A DNA stretch of 64,000 bases from Melampsora larici-populina 98AG31 (GCF_000204055.1 NW_006768830.1:62001-126000); one strand, 5' to 3'. Counted from the stretch's first letter, positions 31,783-45,633 are shown. Program-made: numbers and translations. The notes: generated by a model not told the origin, from the letters alone.

Positions 31783-33525
31783 ATGAACGTTGATTTTTGT
31801 CCCGAAATAAGGCAAACTGCTCAACTAGTCAAGATTCCAAGAGAATGGCCAAGAGAGATGAAATGTGAGATGAATGTGAACAACTGGAAAGAAGCATTAA
31901 AGAAACACGGATTATTGCAAGAATACGGAGAAGTAATTGATGGTTTCATAAACGGATTCAACCAAGGAATCCCAGAACACACCTTACCGGATCCAAATTC
32001 ATCTCATTTTACACCAGATAATCATACTTCTTTGATGTTAGCATCAGAGAAAATTATTCAATCAATGATGAAAGAAGTTAAAGCAAAAAGGATGTATGGA
32101 CCATTTACTCATTTGCAAATGTCAAAAATATTCACCTTCTATAGGTCAAGCCCTTTAGGAGCAGTTATAAATGGCAATGGCTCTCTCAGACCAATAAATG
32201 ACTCATCACATCTAAGAAATGATCCAATTTTCCATCAGTCAATCCCTTCGTTGCTGCAGATGATTTTGAGACAATTTTGGATGATTTTAATGTGGTCGTA
32301 TCTTTTTTCAAGTCTTCAAAAACTCCCTGGTTGTTCGGTGTATTTGACTGGGAGAAAGCCCATAGGCAGATCCCAACGAGATTAGACCAATGGAAATATC
32401 TACTAGTGAAAGATTTCAACAGTAACCTCATGTTGGATACAATAATTACATTTGGCAGAGTTTCAGGATGTGGATCTTTTGGCAGACCTGGAGATGCTTG
32501 GAAGCATATCATGATGAGGGAATTTGATTTAATCACCATTGTTAGATGGGTTGATGACAATATATTCATCAAGAGGATAGGTTTGACTATAGAAAGGAAA
32601 GAAATAGCAGAAAGATCACAAGATTTAGGTGTCCTCACAAATTTAGACAAACTATCAAATTTCGGACACAAACAAAAGTTTATTGGATTCATTTGGAATA
32701 GATGTAAAAAAACTGTTTGGTTACCAGAAAATACGTTATCACAACGGAAAGAGCAAGTAACAGAATACTTAGTTCAAGATGTAGAGATAACTTACGGTGA
32801 GTTAGAAGTTTTTTGTTGGTAGGTTGAACCATGTTACATATATACTACCACAGCTGAGATGTTACCTGAACAGTTTATACAGAATGAAGAAAGATTAGGT
32901 TAACAAATTTGCAAAGGGGAAAATGAATTCAGATGTAATAGAGGATTTAAATTTCTGGTTGGAAACGTTAAACAATTTCAAGAACATGAGACTAATAGCT
33001 TCTGGGACCCCAAAGGACATTGAATGGGTAGGTGATGATTCTACGTCTTTCAGAATAGGTGTTCTAGTTGGAAGAAGGTGGTGTCAGTTCAAAGTGCTAC
33101 CAGGATGGGAATCCAGTGGTAGATTGAAACGGACCATAGCATGGTTGGAGACGACAACAATTCACATGGGATTTTTGATGTTGCTAGAAATGAAAGTGTT
33201 AAAAGGTCAAAACTTGATAGTTTGGACGGATAACACCACAGCGGAAGGAGTCATTTGAAATAAAAAATCTCAATATCAAGAAGTGAACAATGAATGGAAA
33301 GTTATCCAGAAATTATCAATCCAACACGATCTGAATTTTCACCCGATGAGAGTAACAACAGATGATAACATAGCAGATGATTTGTCTAGAGGGATTGCAA
33401 CAGGTCGTGATAAAAATGACAGGATGTTCATCAACATCCCATTTGACCTAGTAGGTATCATTGAAAATGCAGTTGTACCTAGTCCCTCAAAAAACTACAA
33501 CCTGAGATACCTTACTGTCTACTAA
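31783..33525 (+). pseudogene. Reverse transcriptase and RNase H of the second tyrosine-recombinase-type element
   Basis: Frames 31783-32385, 32277-32822 and 32830-33525 form one protein: N-terminal PREWPREMKCEMNVNNWKEA, GPFTHLQMSKIFTFYRSSP, then after a frameshift near 32280 GVFDWEKAHRQIPTRLDQW, SGCGSFGRPGDAW, the intact active site RWVDDN, and RNase H with WVGDDSTSFRIGVLV, VWTDNTTAEGV and DDLSRG. Further breaks: a frame change near 32816, a TAG in the frame at about 32900, and a TGA at about 33256. It is the close relative of 20579-22272. No tyrosine recombinase follows it, so the 3' part of the element is lost or unrecognisable. Confidence 0.82.
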
Positions 33526-34090
33526 CAGTGGATTTGCCAACCAAATTGGTCTTATCCTCCTCAGGTAAGTTTCCACTTCATCTTTGAATGGTTGCAACTC
33601 AACCTGTATTGATTCTTGCCCTCACTAGCATGATTTCATTTGGCAGATATGTGCCTTTCCTCATCTTAGAAGCTTTGTTATAGGTTCCGAGTGAAATCAG
33701 TGTTCTTTTTTTGAGGGTGTGTACCACTCTGATCAGATCCAAACAAATATTGGTAGACAAACACTCTGAATTGGATGACTTTAAACTTGAAACACTCAAA
33801 CTCAAATGAAGAATTGATTGATGGCTCTCAACTGACTTACGAGAGTGATGCTCATGAAATTTGGTCGGTTTCTTTCCATTTGGTGTGTTTTTTAATTTGT
33901 ACATGTCACTGATCTAGCTCAACATGGATAACATTTATCCTGCAAAGGATGAACAAGGCGCGGGTTCTTCAAACACGTGCTGGCAAACATTGAGGGCAAA
34001 ATTCAAGATGTCCCCATTGACTACATCACACCAAACTGGTCCTATCCCAGTTTGTACTCTCCGTACACATACATGGGGATGCATGGCCAT
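33526..34090. other. No recognisable gene
   Basis: Follows the RNase H end. A 101-codon minus-strand frame (33904-33599) shows no motif. No split repeat or recombinase sequence is visible here. Confidence 0.4.
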
Positions 34091-34104
34091 TACTTCTAGC
34101 AGAC

Positions 34105-34445
34105 AACTGGGTAGCCTAGTGGTAAAGGCAACATTCTATCATGGGTCTCAGCTGGTCCCAAGGTCACGGGTTCAAATCTTGTTCTGGTCAATTTATTATC
34201 TGACCTGAAACTCTCACATGGATGCTAATTTGTAGAGACATTTGTCTTGCTATCATTGCTGCACACTCAGCGGAAGGGAAACAGTCTCCTCTACTGACTT
34301 CTTTTTGTCCGCTGAATGTGCAGCAAGAATGACAGGCCAAGTTTTTCTGACAGTGCAGGAACAAAGAGCAATGATCATAATCATCTATTCAAACACAGCT
34401 TTCAGATATAATCACTCAAATCAACCAACCCAGTCAATGTTGTTC
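34105..34445 (+). mobile_element. tRNA-derived SINE candidate
   Basis: An RNA polymerase III A box (GTAGCCTAGTGG, 34111-34122) is followed 47 bases later by a B box (GGTTCAAATCT, 34169-34179), as in tRNA genes and SINE heads. The surrounding bases do not fold into a complete acceptor stem, so it is not a functional tRNA. The body carries an inverted repeat (GCTGCACACTCAGCGGA near 34258 with TCCGCTGAATGTGCAGC near 34309). The 3' end is not clear. Confidence 0.6.
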
Positions 34446-34982
34446 TTGCAGTGATGAACATATTTGATTTTTCAATTTGGGTGAAGGCTTGATTCTGATT
34501 CTATACAAGCAAGGGGCAGTTTTGATTTGAATTGAACATCAGCAATATTTGCTGTTGTTGAAAGCTACTGGCTCTTGTTTTAAAGCATCAAGTACTTTAT
34601 ATCTTTGATGAACACTTTGCAAAAATCTAAGTCAATTTTGATCCCATCAACTAGGAAGAGGTCAATTATTTTGTGTTTCACACTAGTAGTTACCACTTTT
34701 CCACAATAGGGTGACCATCTCACCCATAGACATACACACCCGTATTGATACCCACAATATCCAATCTCTGGAAGTCCGTATTTCTGATGGATCTTGTTCA
34801 CAACTTGTTTGAATTATGTTTGCAACTATCTGTCAACCTATACTCAGTCTCACTTGGATTATTGGGACAGGCTACCTCATGCGGGTCAATTCCAACTGTT
34901 TGGGTAGATGCATCTCTCATAAAACACCCTGAAGAAGTCCCATGTGGATGTTGATTAGCACACCAACAAGCCCTGAGAAAGT

Positions 34983-35339
34983 GTGGCATGTTACCCAGTG
35001 CCTGTCAATGACCTGTTGGTGCAGGGTAATAAACTGAGGGCGGGGGAACAGTACAGGTATTTTATATCAGACCACAACATGGTCAAGATTGGTCTGACAA
35101 AGAAAACTGCATATCAAGATGACATCAGGAATCTCAAAATGTTGACCTCTGATGTATTCAGGCTAAAACAAAAAAGTTCAGAAGAAAGTCATCTTATTTA
35201 TGCAGCTTTGGTACAGCTCAATGCATCTGACCTTGCATGGAATACCTCTGAAGTGACTGCATGGAAGATGTTGGAATGCACTGGAGCCTCCAGGAACTAC
35301 CTGTGCATCCTGAATTGCAAAAAAATTGTCTCCTTCTGA
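34983..35339 (+). other. Open frame of 118 codons, uncertain
   Basis: ATG at 34983 opens 118 codons (start MACYPVPVNDLLVQGN). No domain is recognisable. A further frame upstream at 34745-34954 has a similar composition. It may be a fragment of an old element. No intron or promoter supports it. Confidence 0.15.
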
Positions 35340-38300
35340 AACCTTCCCAGGAACAGGTGGGTGTTTTCTTGGTGTCCTAACCAAAACAATGAGAGGGGTA
35401 TGGGGCCCCTCTGGGTGGCCAGAGAGGAGTTAATGGGCCCTGTGATTAGAAAGTATAAATTCAGCTCTTGCATGCAAAGCAAGGGTTTGACAGGCCCCTC
35501 AGGATGCTGCTACCTTTGAAGACAAAGATTTTGTTTTGAGAACTGAATGCAATAATTAGAAGGGATCAACTGTTGAATTTTTGGTCACAGGGAATATTCA
35601 TTGAAACAACTTGAGTTAATTATGCAATACAATCTAGATGATAGGTTAGCTCAATCAGAGCTCTTAAATCCTTTCTTAGATTTTCATGATCTGCTTGGGT
35701 GCTGTAAATTATCAGTATAATTATATGTTTGTAGACCACCTGCACAGCCAACATTCTTAAATCACCTGGTGGTATGCACTGAAACAATGGACTTGCAAAT
35801 GTGATAAAATATGGCAATCTTTCAATGTGATATAATAGGAATGCAATTCAGTAGGGGAGTTCAAGTGAAACCAAGATGTTGTAAAATTATAAGTCTTTTG
35901 GCCTCCATGTGCTGTCAAATTCTAGAATTTCAACTTTTGTTTGCACATACATGTGCTCCTCAAGTAGGGCTTTCCCAGAGTTTTTGAAGCTTTCAACAAT
36001 TGTAGGCAGCATCCTGATGTAGGCAAAGTTCTGTTTTAGTGCTTTTTCAAACTTGAACTGCCCTAATGCTGCATGTCTATGGAGTGATTCAACATTTCAT
36101 GTGATATTATAGCATATGACCGAATGCCAGATAATGAATGTGTAAGTAGAAATCATATGAGCAAGTGATTCAAAACCACACGTGATTCAACATTGCTGTA
36201 GTGAACATGTGATTGAAACCCACCAGTGATGGAATAGGATGTATCACAAGAACTAAAAGTGATTAAATTGTAACTTTGCTTGGATACCAAGCCCTGTACA
36301 TTGTGCCCCTCTGAAAATATCTGCTCACTTGACTGTGTTGTAATTCACTCTTTATCAATCCATGAGAGATTGGATTGAACACAAGATTAAATATATATGA
36401 TGTCTCCACCGTCTTAGGCTTGCAATTTCTGGTCAACCATTGATTGATCAAAAGTTTGCAATCTAATGTATTAACTTTGAAGTTAATCAAGATAATACTG
36501 ATTGATATCAACATGACTTTGTGGCAGTCCCTCGACAACAAGCGCACACGGACTGCCTTTGAGGCACAAAGGCAACTCCTAAGCGCTAGTCAAGGGGCAA
36601 ACACCACACGGACATGGTGTAGTGATAGCAATCAAATACATCTGAGGAGGATTGTTTGATCACATGGTCAAATACACCAATATTCCAAGCAAAGAAGCAA
36701 GACAAGATAAGTTCTACCCAACTCTTGAAGAGCACCAATGGCAGAGGATGGAAACAAAGATTGGTCTTAAAGTCCTGGGTAACCTCATAAACAAGACATT
36801 GAACAAGAAGGGAATTTAATCTCTCTCATTCAAGTCTGACTCTTTGTGAGTACTACCCCACTGTCTCAAGGGAGCCTACTCATTACATCATATCTGATGC
36901 ACTGACATAGTTTTGTAGATGATCACATGCATTAAAACCAAGCTCAGTGATTGATGAAAAGGTGAGCTAGGTCGTTGAAAAAAGCCCGTGTTGGTAAAGT
37001 ATAAAACACTCACTCACAATTAACCTCATTTGAGTCAGATTATTTTTGAGTGGAAATCAACCAAAGAGTTCAAGGATCATCACTTAGTTGTACAACTAGA
37101 ACAGAAACAGCTTTGTGTTTGGATACTTTATAAATAGAAACATTACCACACACCGTTGTACACAATTCTGAGTTGAAAATATCAAATCTTCTGGAATCAA
37201 ATACATGCAATTGCCATTCAATAACACACCAAATTTGATAAGCTTATATGTTGGTGACAGAAATTTATAGAGGAGTTTAACTTGAATTCTGTTTGGAATA
37301 TAAGTTCAAAAGTCAAGTGAATCAACTATGGGCTTTATACAAGGAAGAATTTTGACACAACATCTTGAGTGAACTCTCAACCTGATTCACAATCAAAAAG
37401 GGGATAATATGAAATATTCTTGTGTTTTGAATCACCTGGATCAAAAGCAACAGTAGATTACAGTAGACTATGAACATAGACATGAGATTAGTTCATTTCC
37501 CTGTGACCACTCTCAACTAACTTTCTTGAAAAGATGAAATATCTACACACATTGCTGTGCATTGTTGTCTACATTCGTTGCCAGGGGCTTGACTACTGGA
37601 TGCAAGCCTTTTTTACCCACAATTTTACAGGCAAGAAATATAAATGTGTTTGGTCTCTTTTCTCCTTGTCATACTGGGAATGATGTGAATAGTTTAGTGT
37701 GAAGTGTATGCGCAGAGCAAGGATACACTGAGGCATTGTGATTTCATCTGGTTTATTGAGGCTTTTACCCAGAGGCTGGAAATAGTAAAGTGTTACATCA
37801 GTAATCAGGTAGCTGTTAATTCTTACTTGATTATTGATCACAAGCCAGAACCCAAAACATGCTCCTGAGAAGTAATCTCATTGTCACTTCTTTTTGCAAT
37901 TCTCAATATCTCTGTGTAGCTCAATTGTAACCGTTATCATACATTTTTATGCAACCCTCATTATTATACACTTTTAACCGACCCTATTGTACATTTTTAG
38001 TCAACCCTTATCTTGAATGTTCATTCCGCTATGCTATAGTCCTTTGTCTGATCTACCAGTGGTGACAGTTTCCTAGTCCATGAGTGATATTTTTTATGAA
38101 TCACTCCCTAGATCATGTGAAATGGCCTGCTTGCATTTTAAGCAACTCACTTTGAAACTATGCAATTGTAACTCACAAGGTAAAAATTTGGAAAACTGAT
38201 GATCACAGAATTATTTCAACTCATTGCAAAGAGACTGCTGGTCTATTTTGATATCTTTACCTCATTTTGAAATCCTGCAGGTCTATCAGTTTAAGCTTTG

Positions 38301-38640
38301 CATTTATTTGTTCTGAAACACCCCATATACCTAGTTACTGACTTCCATGAGCTGTTTTCATCGTGCTTCACCTCAGGGCCTAAGAGAGTGAAAATTCTGG
38401 TATCTGGGTCACTGCATTCCGGTGGGGCTGAAGACTCCTCAGTGCTTCTTCACATGGTCTGAGAATTGGGCCTGAGGATGTGATATATCAACTACCTGGG
38501 TGTACATTATCAGGTCACCCCACAATGCACATATCCAGCACCCATAGCTACAAGAGTTTTTGGATCTGCACTTTTCCTCCATTTTGGTCCAAGAATTTCT
38601 TGTCTGATTATTAGTATTGTGATCATGTTCAAACATACAC
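35340..38640. other. Gene-free AT-rich region
   Basis: Only short frames without motifs. A short triplicated unit of about 24 bases (ATACATTTTTATGCAACCC-like) lies at 37938-38012. A slightly GC-richer segment near 36525-36620 contains two complementary GCAGTCC / GGACTGC blocks but no gene. Confidence 0.55.
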
Positions 38641-38659
38641 CGCCAGCATTAAAGAGGTT

Positions 38660-38993
38660 TCCGGATGGGAATATGGCTCCTAGAAACCAGATTCCCCTTC
38701 TGTTACTGTTACACAGCTCCAGGAATATTGGCCAAGTAGCCAATGTAATCAATTTTTCAAAATGCTTGTCCCAAACTGAATAAACCTACAACATGTATTA
38801 CATATGATTCTCTTATCCAGATGAACAGATAACTGAGTGGATCTGTATGTAGCTGATAGCTAAGGATTTACTCAGATGTTTGCACATGTGTAGCATATGC
38901 TTCATGGCTCAGTTGTGCAGTGCAATATGATTTCAAGACACATTCTAATCTCAATCATGTTCCCAGCCTAAGTCATTTTCCCACCTGGGAACC
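38660..38993 (+). repeat. Left arm of a long inverted repeat
   Basis: The reverse complement of 40970-41305 aligns along its whole length with moderate divergence: blocks such as GGCCAAGTAGCC, GTATTACAT, CTGATAGCTAAGGAT and AGCATATGCTTCATG have clear partners. The arms are about 334 and 336 bases and 1.98 kb apart. Confidence 0.75.
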
Positions 38994-39849
38994 TATTTAA
39001 TGCTGGCAGTGATAGTTCTTATCAAATTCCTCTTCTTTCTCTTTTTCATTGTTTAAGCATCATACTATGAGATACAAATGAAAACTTAAACAATGCCCCA
39101 CTCCTGAACTCATTTTGTACTCAAATGCATCACATTTTGGATTCCATATCTCATCACTTGTAGTGGTTGCTATTGATACTTCCCATCACATGGGCAACAC
39201 GCAATGTGAAGGGGTAAGTGGCACAGATGGCAGTCATTCATCTGAATCTCAGTGATTTTACATCCCATCATCACAAAGGATGCATGTGATGTGAAATCAC
39301 TGCACAGTTGAACCACATGAACCCGTGAGATCTGACTTCACATATGTTGTTGGAGCACTTCCAGAACATTCTACCCAAAATTACATGATCATTACATGAC
39401 ACAGCACCAATGTGATTAAACAGCACAAGGCTCAGTGCTTGGTGCTGGTGTGTACCACCATGTCATCTAAATTGTTGCCGGTGAGGGTTCTACACATTTT
39501 TCATCATATCTCCATACGTACTAGTGGTGAAACTCTTGCCATATATGAATCAATAGGCCAAAACACCATGGGCTTTACATGCTTTGAATATGTCTAATAT
39601 ATTTGTAACCTTGAATGTGGGCAGTATTTATGCTGATAGATCCAATTTAATATCCACATCACTACCTGTACAATGTCATTCTGTATTCAATGAAGAGGCC
39701 TGTGACACCACAAACCTGTGATTGATGTCATTTTCTGTTGTCCATTTTCACACAAATGCTACTTTTCAAATACAGAAATGGCCAATATGTTGATAAAAAA
39801 GCAACCTAATACACACTGGACTATCAAGGTATCAATCTGCCTTTGGTTT

Positions 39850-41990
39850 ACATTGCTACAGGTGGTTAGCAACCTGGATCTAATTGAATCAAGAGGGAAA
39901 AGTAAATCAGCCACTCTAGGTATCTATAGGCAGTCAACAGTGTTACAATACACATGTACCCAGGGGTCTATATTAGGAACTGCTTGGCTTACAGACAGCC
40001 CTTTCCTCTCTAATCCAAAAGTCTGTATACTGCCCTCAGCAATTGAATTCCAACCCTTGTCGAAGGAAGACGTCCTTCATCTTCACAAGGCAGTTAACTC
40101 TAGACACTTGGATCAGATACAAGAAAGGGGAACATTCAATTTCCTAATTTTTTTCCCTAGCTAGTAGAAGATGGTGTCAAAGATCTGGGTCAGATGAAAC
40201 AGAGGGGGACCATCAATTCTCTTTTGGTCTGACATAGCCCAGCCACCTGGACTAGATGAAACAAAGGGAAACCAAACAATTCCTCATTCTTTTTACATGG
40301 CTACTGGTGGTGAAGAGTATCAATGAGATAAAACAAGAAAAGGACCAAGTCAATTCCCCATTGGTCTCACAATGTCACAGGTGTTCAGCAACCTGGCTCA
40401 GATGGAACCAAGGAAAAAACACCATTTTTGCTATTCTTTGACATGGCTAAAGTTTGTCATCAAGCTGGGTTGAGCAATTCAAAGGGACAAAAGTGAGCCC
40501 CCTTCTTCTTACATATCTACAAGCCCTCAGAACCATGAATCGAGTGAAATACAGTGAAAATGGTATCTGCCCCGTGTTGTGATATAGGTAGAGCTGGTGA
40601 AGATCCTGGAAGTACCATCAAATAGCTACAGGTGCTCAAAAAATGAATCATTGTTTGATCTGGTCCATCTTGTAGGAAACCTGTGGCCAGGGAAAAACAA
40701 GTGGGACATGATTTCCTCACCCTTATTCCTATGCTCTAGTTAGGTGAAAACCTGAAGTTGAGTCAGAACAACGAGGGATTGACTGTTTTCCTTAATATAT
40801 TTAATCCGTCCAGGTATTTAACCACCATGAGCTATGTAAAAAAGGATGAGGGACTGACTGTGCCCCGTTTTCTGTATCTGGTTGGAGTTATTGTACAACT
40901 TTAGCCATGGTTACATAAAGCTAAAATACCTGTTTTCATGTTAATCCACCTGGTCCAGGTGTACATAGAGTCCCTGGTGGGGACATGAACTATCCTGGGA
41001 ATAGGATTAGAAGTATGTTGGGTCATCAAATCATCTTGCGCTGCACGTCTGAGACATAAAGCATATGCTACATACGTGTAAGCATCTGAGTCAATCCTTA
41101 GCTACCAGCTACAAACAGGTCCTCTCAGCTATCTACTCACTTAGATAAGCAAATCACATGTAATACATTCTGTAACTTTGTTCAGATTGAGACACACATC
41201 ATGAAATATTCACTCCATGTATCACAATGGCTACTTGGTAAATATTCATGGAGCTAACAAGGAGGGAAGGAATCTGGTCCCCAGGACCCCTATTCCCATC
41301 TGGGAATCTCTTCAATGGTCATGGAGCACCCCCTTGTTCTATGCGGGAAGGCTGGTTTACAGCCTGCAGAGATGTCAAAACAGTGATTACTTGAATGTTT
41401 TACTTTGTTTCATTTGGTCCATGCTGTTTGACCACCTGTGAAACAGTGCAAACCAGAGGGTCCTGATGGGTTCAATCCATTCTCCATCCTTGACCACATG
41501 TAGCTATTTCAATATAAAGGGAGAATGACTGTTCAACTCTTTTTTCATATAACGCAGGTTGTTCATCACCTTTGTCCACGTCAGAGCATAGGGGAACTGT
41601 TTAACACCCTTTTTTATCTGGTCCAGGTTGCTGATCCCCGGTGGTTGTGTTAGGAGAATGAGGAATCCACTTCCTTCCACTTATCTGCTGTGTTACCAGG
41701 CTTTCATTGGTATATAGCTTGGCAAAAAACAGGGGTAGAATTGCTTCCCCCTGTTGTCTACAATCCAGGTGGTTGACCAACAATGTTCCCTGTTTATCTA
41801 TGATCCAGGTTGCTGATCTCCTAGACCTTTGTTGAAACAAGCAAAGATTACTTTTTCCTTTCTTTATGCAATTAAGTTTGTTGACAAGCCGAGTGGGTCA
41901 GGTAGCCAGAAGGGGAACTTGACTGTTTCCTCTTTTGATTTGATCCCAGTTGCTTGCATGTAGCTATGCAAAACACAGGAAAATAACAAC
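39850..41990 (+). repeat. Degenerate minisatellite, unit about 70-76 bases
   Basis: A phrase like CAGGTTGCTGATC or CAACCTGG...GAT, followed by AAAGGGGAA or CAAAGGGAA and then a T-rich ATTCCCCATT-like part recurs every 70-76 bases, for example at about 39862, 40240, 40310, 40380, 40455, 41560, 41625 and 41800. Copies are very diverged. Short frames in this region are by-products. Confidence 0.55.
40970..41305 (-). repeat. Right arm of the long inverted repeat
   Basis: Partner of 38660-38993. It lies inside the minisatellite region, which continues on both sides of it. Confidence 0.75.
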
Positions 41991-41999
41991 CTGCACAAT

Positions 42000-44900
42000 T
42001 ATATTCGAAACATAAATGATCAATGTGTGTCTGTGTCTGTGGATGGGCGATTGTGTAGATTCATGAAATCAAATGAACCCATTTTCATTTTTGCAGTGCG
42101 CAGGCGGACTTTATTAAATGAGATGATGGACACGGGTGATGTAACTGTAATGGCAATTTATAAGGATACAACTAGCATTTCGGTGGTGGGTGCCGCTTGC
42201 GACCTCAAGGGTTTATTGGAAGTATACCCAAACCACTAAACCAAAGTATTCACTGACAGATCAAACCCACCATTTCCATAAGTAAGATGAATGACCACAA
42301 AAGAAAAACGACTTCACAAAGATTAAGTGCACAGGCAAATCATCGATTCTCAAAAGCAACACCCTACCAAAATATAACACTGGTCAACCCCCTAAATTTC
42401 ACAAGCAGGAAGCCACTACATGAGCCACAACCAAAGCATAACACAAAATACCACATCAATTAAGCTAAATGAAACCCAAAGTCAACCCAAATCTCAACCA
42501 CCTTATTATAACTTGAACCAATTGACTGAATCCTGTAAAGGCAACACATTTGGAGTTTAACTCCACAAACATCCCAGACGCAAGAAAGGGAAATGAACAA
42601 AACAATTACCAACAATTCCGTGTATGTCAATTCGTTGGTGAATATACAACATATGCCATACAGAGACAAAATTTCCACCAATTCAGAATCCTCCACACAA
42701 AAACTTTCAATCTATACACTCCACGGATCCAGCATTGCATTCAAGGGAGAGCACAAATGAGGCTATGTTAGCATTGAAACAACATCAGCTGAATTTATTG
42801 CTGAAACCGGTGCTCCTTTTATATCTTTTGTTGGCATGGAAAGTGATCCTACGGTGGACCAAAGTGCTCTTCTTTTGCTTAGTGTTTTAGTTTTCTATGT
42901 TACGCTGACATGATTAATGTGTTTCTTCCAGCTGTTGTCATTAACTCACTTATGTGTGCAACAATCAATTCTAACAACTTTCTCCTTTTTTTGCTTATAC
43001 ATCCCTGTTTCTGTATAACATCATATTCATTTTGCACACCTGATTGATCATGAACGTTTATATGATGTTTTCTTGGCTTGCAATACCCATTTTCTGGTAA
43101 TATTGATCAATGTCTTCATATAGCATGAATGCTGTATTTCACTAGCTATATTGGCTTTCTTTTCAGGTACTTCTACAATCTCCCTCTTTCCTACTAGGCT
43201 ATTACAAACCTGAACGTACATCTCTAACCTCACACAATATCCAGCCTGAGAGACTCTTGACAGGGACTCTTCCTCCACGGATATATTCTGTCATCTACTT
43301 TTCTATCTCTTAAGGGTGTTGTTTACTCCGTTGTACCTGTTGACATTCCACAATAATTGAGCCCATTATGGGAAAAGTAGAATAATACTTAACTCAGAGT
43401 GCATGCTCATAAACACTGTCTGAGGACCTGACTCTGGAAAAATAGTCATGTGTCCCTTGATAAGTCACACAAGTCTTATAGTTGAGATAAGGGTATACAT
43501 TCAAAATAGTATCAAAAAGCTGATCAAAAACCCAATCATGAACACAACTAGTTATAAGTCCAAGTATTGCTCACACTAGCAAGAAGGGGCAAGATTGTGT
43601 GATCAATTCTGACAAGTAAGCATTGGGCAGCATAGAATGACAACAATAGTTGTCTATGAAATCTCCTTGTGTTGGAAGATGTAATGACAATGTGTTATTG
43701 GAAATCATTAAAGAGCTTAGTCAGATGATGTTCAACGTGGTTGGGAAAGATGGCCAAGAGCTTTGGACTTGCATTTATTATCATTGTATGGAATCCAGTC
43801 ACATGATTGATCAAGATGATATGGCCCTCTTGCTTGACAACGCCTTGTGATGACTCTGATAAAAATGATCTGAGCAACTGTTATCATGTGACCCCAATTC
43901 ATGCAATAATGATGTCTGGAGAAATCAGTTGTCTCCAGACTCAATGGGACAGCTACTTATTCATGAGCATCCTTACTCCTCCAACCACAAAATTGGATCA
44001 CTTACAGTGGTTTGTTGTCAAGAGCTGCGGATTTGGGTTTGAGTTTTTCATATCACTGTTATACCTCATTTCCCACTAGCTTGCCTACCACAACTGTACA
44101 TAGTGCAACCAATCAGCTGGCAGCTTCATCATCAATTGAGTGATTGAATTACTTGAAGTCTACCCACTGATGCAAAATCAAAAGATAATGAAACCTAACT
44201 ACATGTCAACACACCAGATTGCAGATTCACCACTGACTTTAGAAGTCAAAAAACGCAGAAAATCATACAGAAGCTGGAAGGAGTCAGAAAAATTGGCTCG
44301 AGTGGTTTGAGCAAGCGTAGGCAACATTAGTGTATGCTAGCATGTTACGTCTCAGCATGAGCATCTATTCTATATTTTCTCTCTGCACTCAGGCATTTAT
44401 GTAGCAAAGTAAGACCATATCGGATGATATCGTCTTTGTCGGCAAAGGCTGGTGAATGCAATCTCACTCGCCCTTTCAGCAAACTGCATGGGAGAGGTGA
44501 GGTCAAAGTTTTAAAGACGAACATGATCAGGATCCGGCAGTACAAACACTTACAACTTGGAACGGGGTGTTGTCACCGTGGATGTTTGACTTTCCAGACT
44601 GGTTGCAGTTTCAAGTAAAGCCAAATCAGATCCAGATCTCTTGTTTTATCAAAATGCTTCAAGTCAAGATTGCACCATCTTAATTTCCAGCTTGCCACCA
44701 TGCTGCTTGAGTTGTTTTTGAAGACCTTCAGATTTCCTGAAAAAATTGTTATTTGTCAATTCCCTGCCTACAGTCTCATCGTTTGACTACTTCCTCTTTG
44801 GCTTCAATGCTCACTTCTTCATGTTAAATTCTCAAAATCTTGTAACTTAGAGTTTCTCAGATTCTTAATCACCCCAATCAATATAATCTTCGCACTTTCA

Positions 44901-45400
44901 ATTCTGATTGATTGTTGTTTCCTATAGTGTACAAAGAGTGGATTGCTCAACTTGTACTTCAGTGTTTGGAGTTTTCACTATGGTCTTAAAGCTCTTGAGT
45001 GGGGTCTTGCGGGTGGTCACTTAGCTGGAAAATATTAGGCACAACCGGTTTCAGAATATTCCTCACTGAAGTCGGATGTGCCAAGCCATTTGATTTGTAT
45101 TTGAACCAAAGAATCCATAATAATGACTTGTTCAAAACGTTTTTGACCTTGATGCAAAAGATTTTCAATCATTTATGGAGTATGATGTGTTCAATGATGA
45201 ATTGTATTTGCCTTGGCCGAGTCATTAGAGCTGTGAGAATATCCACTATTCAAATGCGCAAAAGCACTATTCAAACTAATCTTGACTTACTCAAACGCTC
45301 AAAAGATGAATCCAAATGTTCAAAAGCACATAGCCATTCTGGTTGATTTGAACCAAAGATGGTTGGTCCAAATTTGGAAATGTACTGGAAGCATTTGTCT
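42000..45400. other. Region without a convincing gene
   Basis: A 70-codon frame at 42027-42239 (VRRRTLLNEMMDTGDVTVM) could be an old exon because an acceptor-like TTTTTGCAG precedes part of it, but nothing else supports it. Other frames are short and without motif. Confidence 0.4.
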
Positions 45401-45452
45401 ATATAGTACTTAGTCCTTCAGCTCGATTAGCTTGTTCATCACCCCTCCATCG

Positions 45453-45460
45453 TATAAAAA
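45453..45460 (+). promoter_or_regulatory. TATA box of a plus-strand transcription unit
   Basis: TATAAAAA followed by a long pyrimidine-rich stretch (45470-45590) and an ATG at 45595 in AATAAATG context. It could drive transcription toward the dioxygenase-like gene at 46529, with the intervening repeated DNA as leader. Confidence 0.4.
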
Positions 45461-45633
45461 ACCCTTCACTTCAATTGCCACTTCTCCTCATTTTTACCAT
45501 CTTAAATCTTCATTCTATTCCACTTTGCTTCAAGCCTTACATCAGCTTACATCTTGAACTTTCCTTCAATTACATCTTATTTTCTAACAAATAAATGTCA
45601 ATCAGCACCTCGGATAGAATGACTTCTCTATCA

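Noticed and set aside
33526..34090. Search for a tyrosine recombinase after the second RNase H relic
   Set aside because: No His-x-x-Arg or Arg box in any frame; the element is called 3'-truncated instead.
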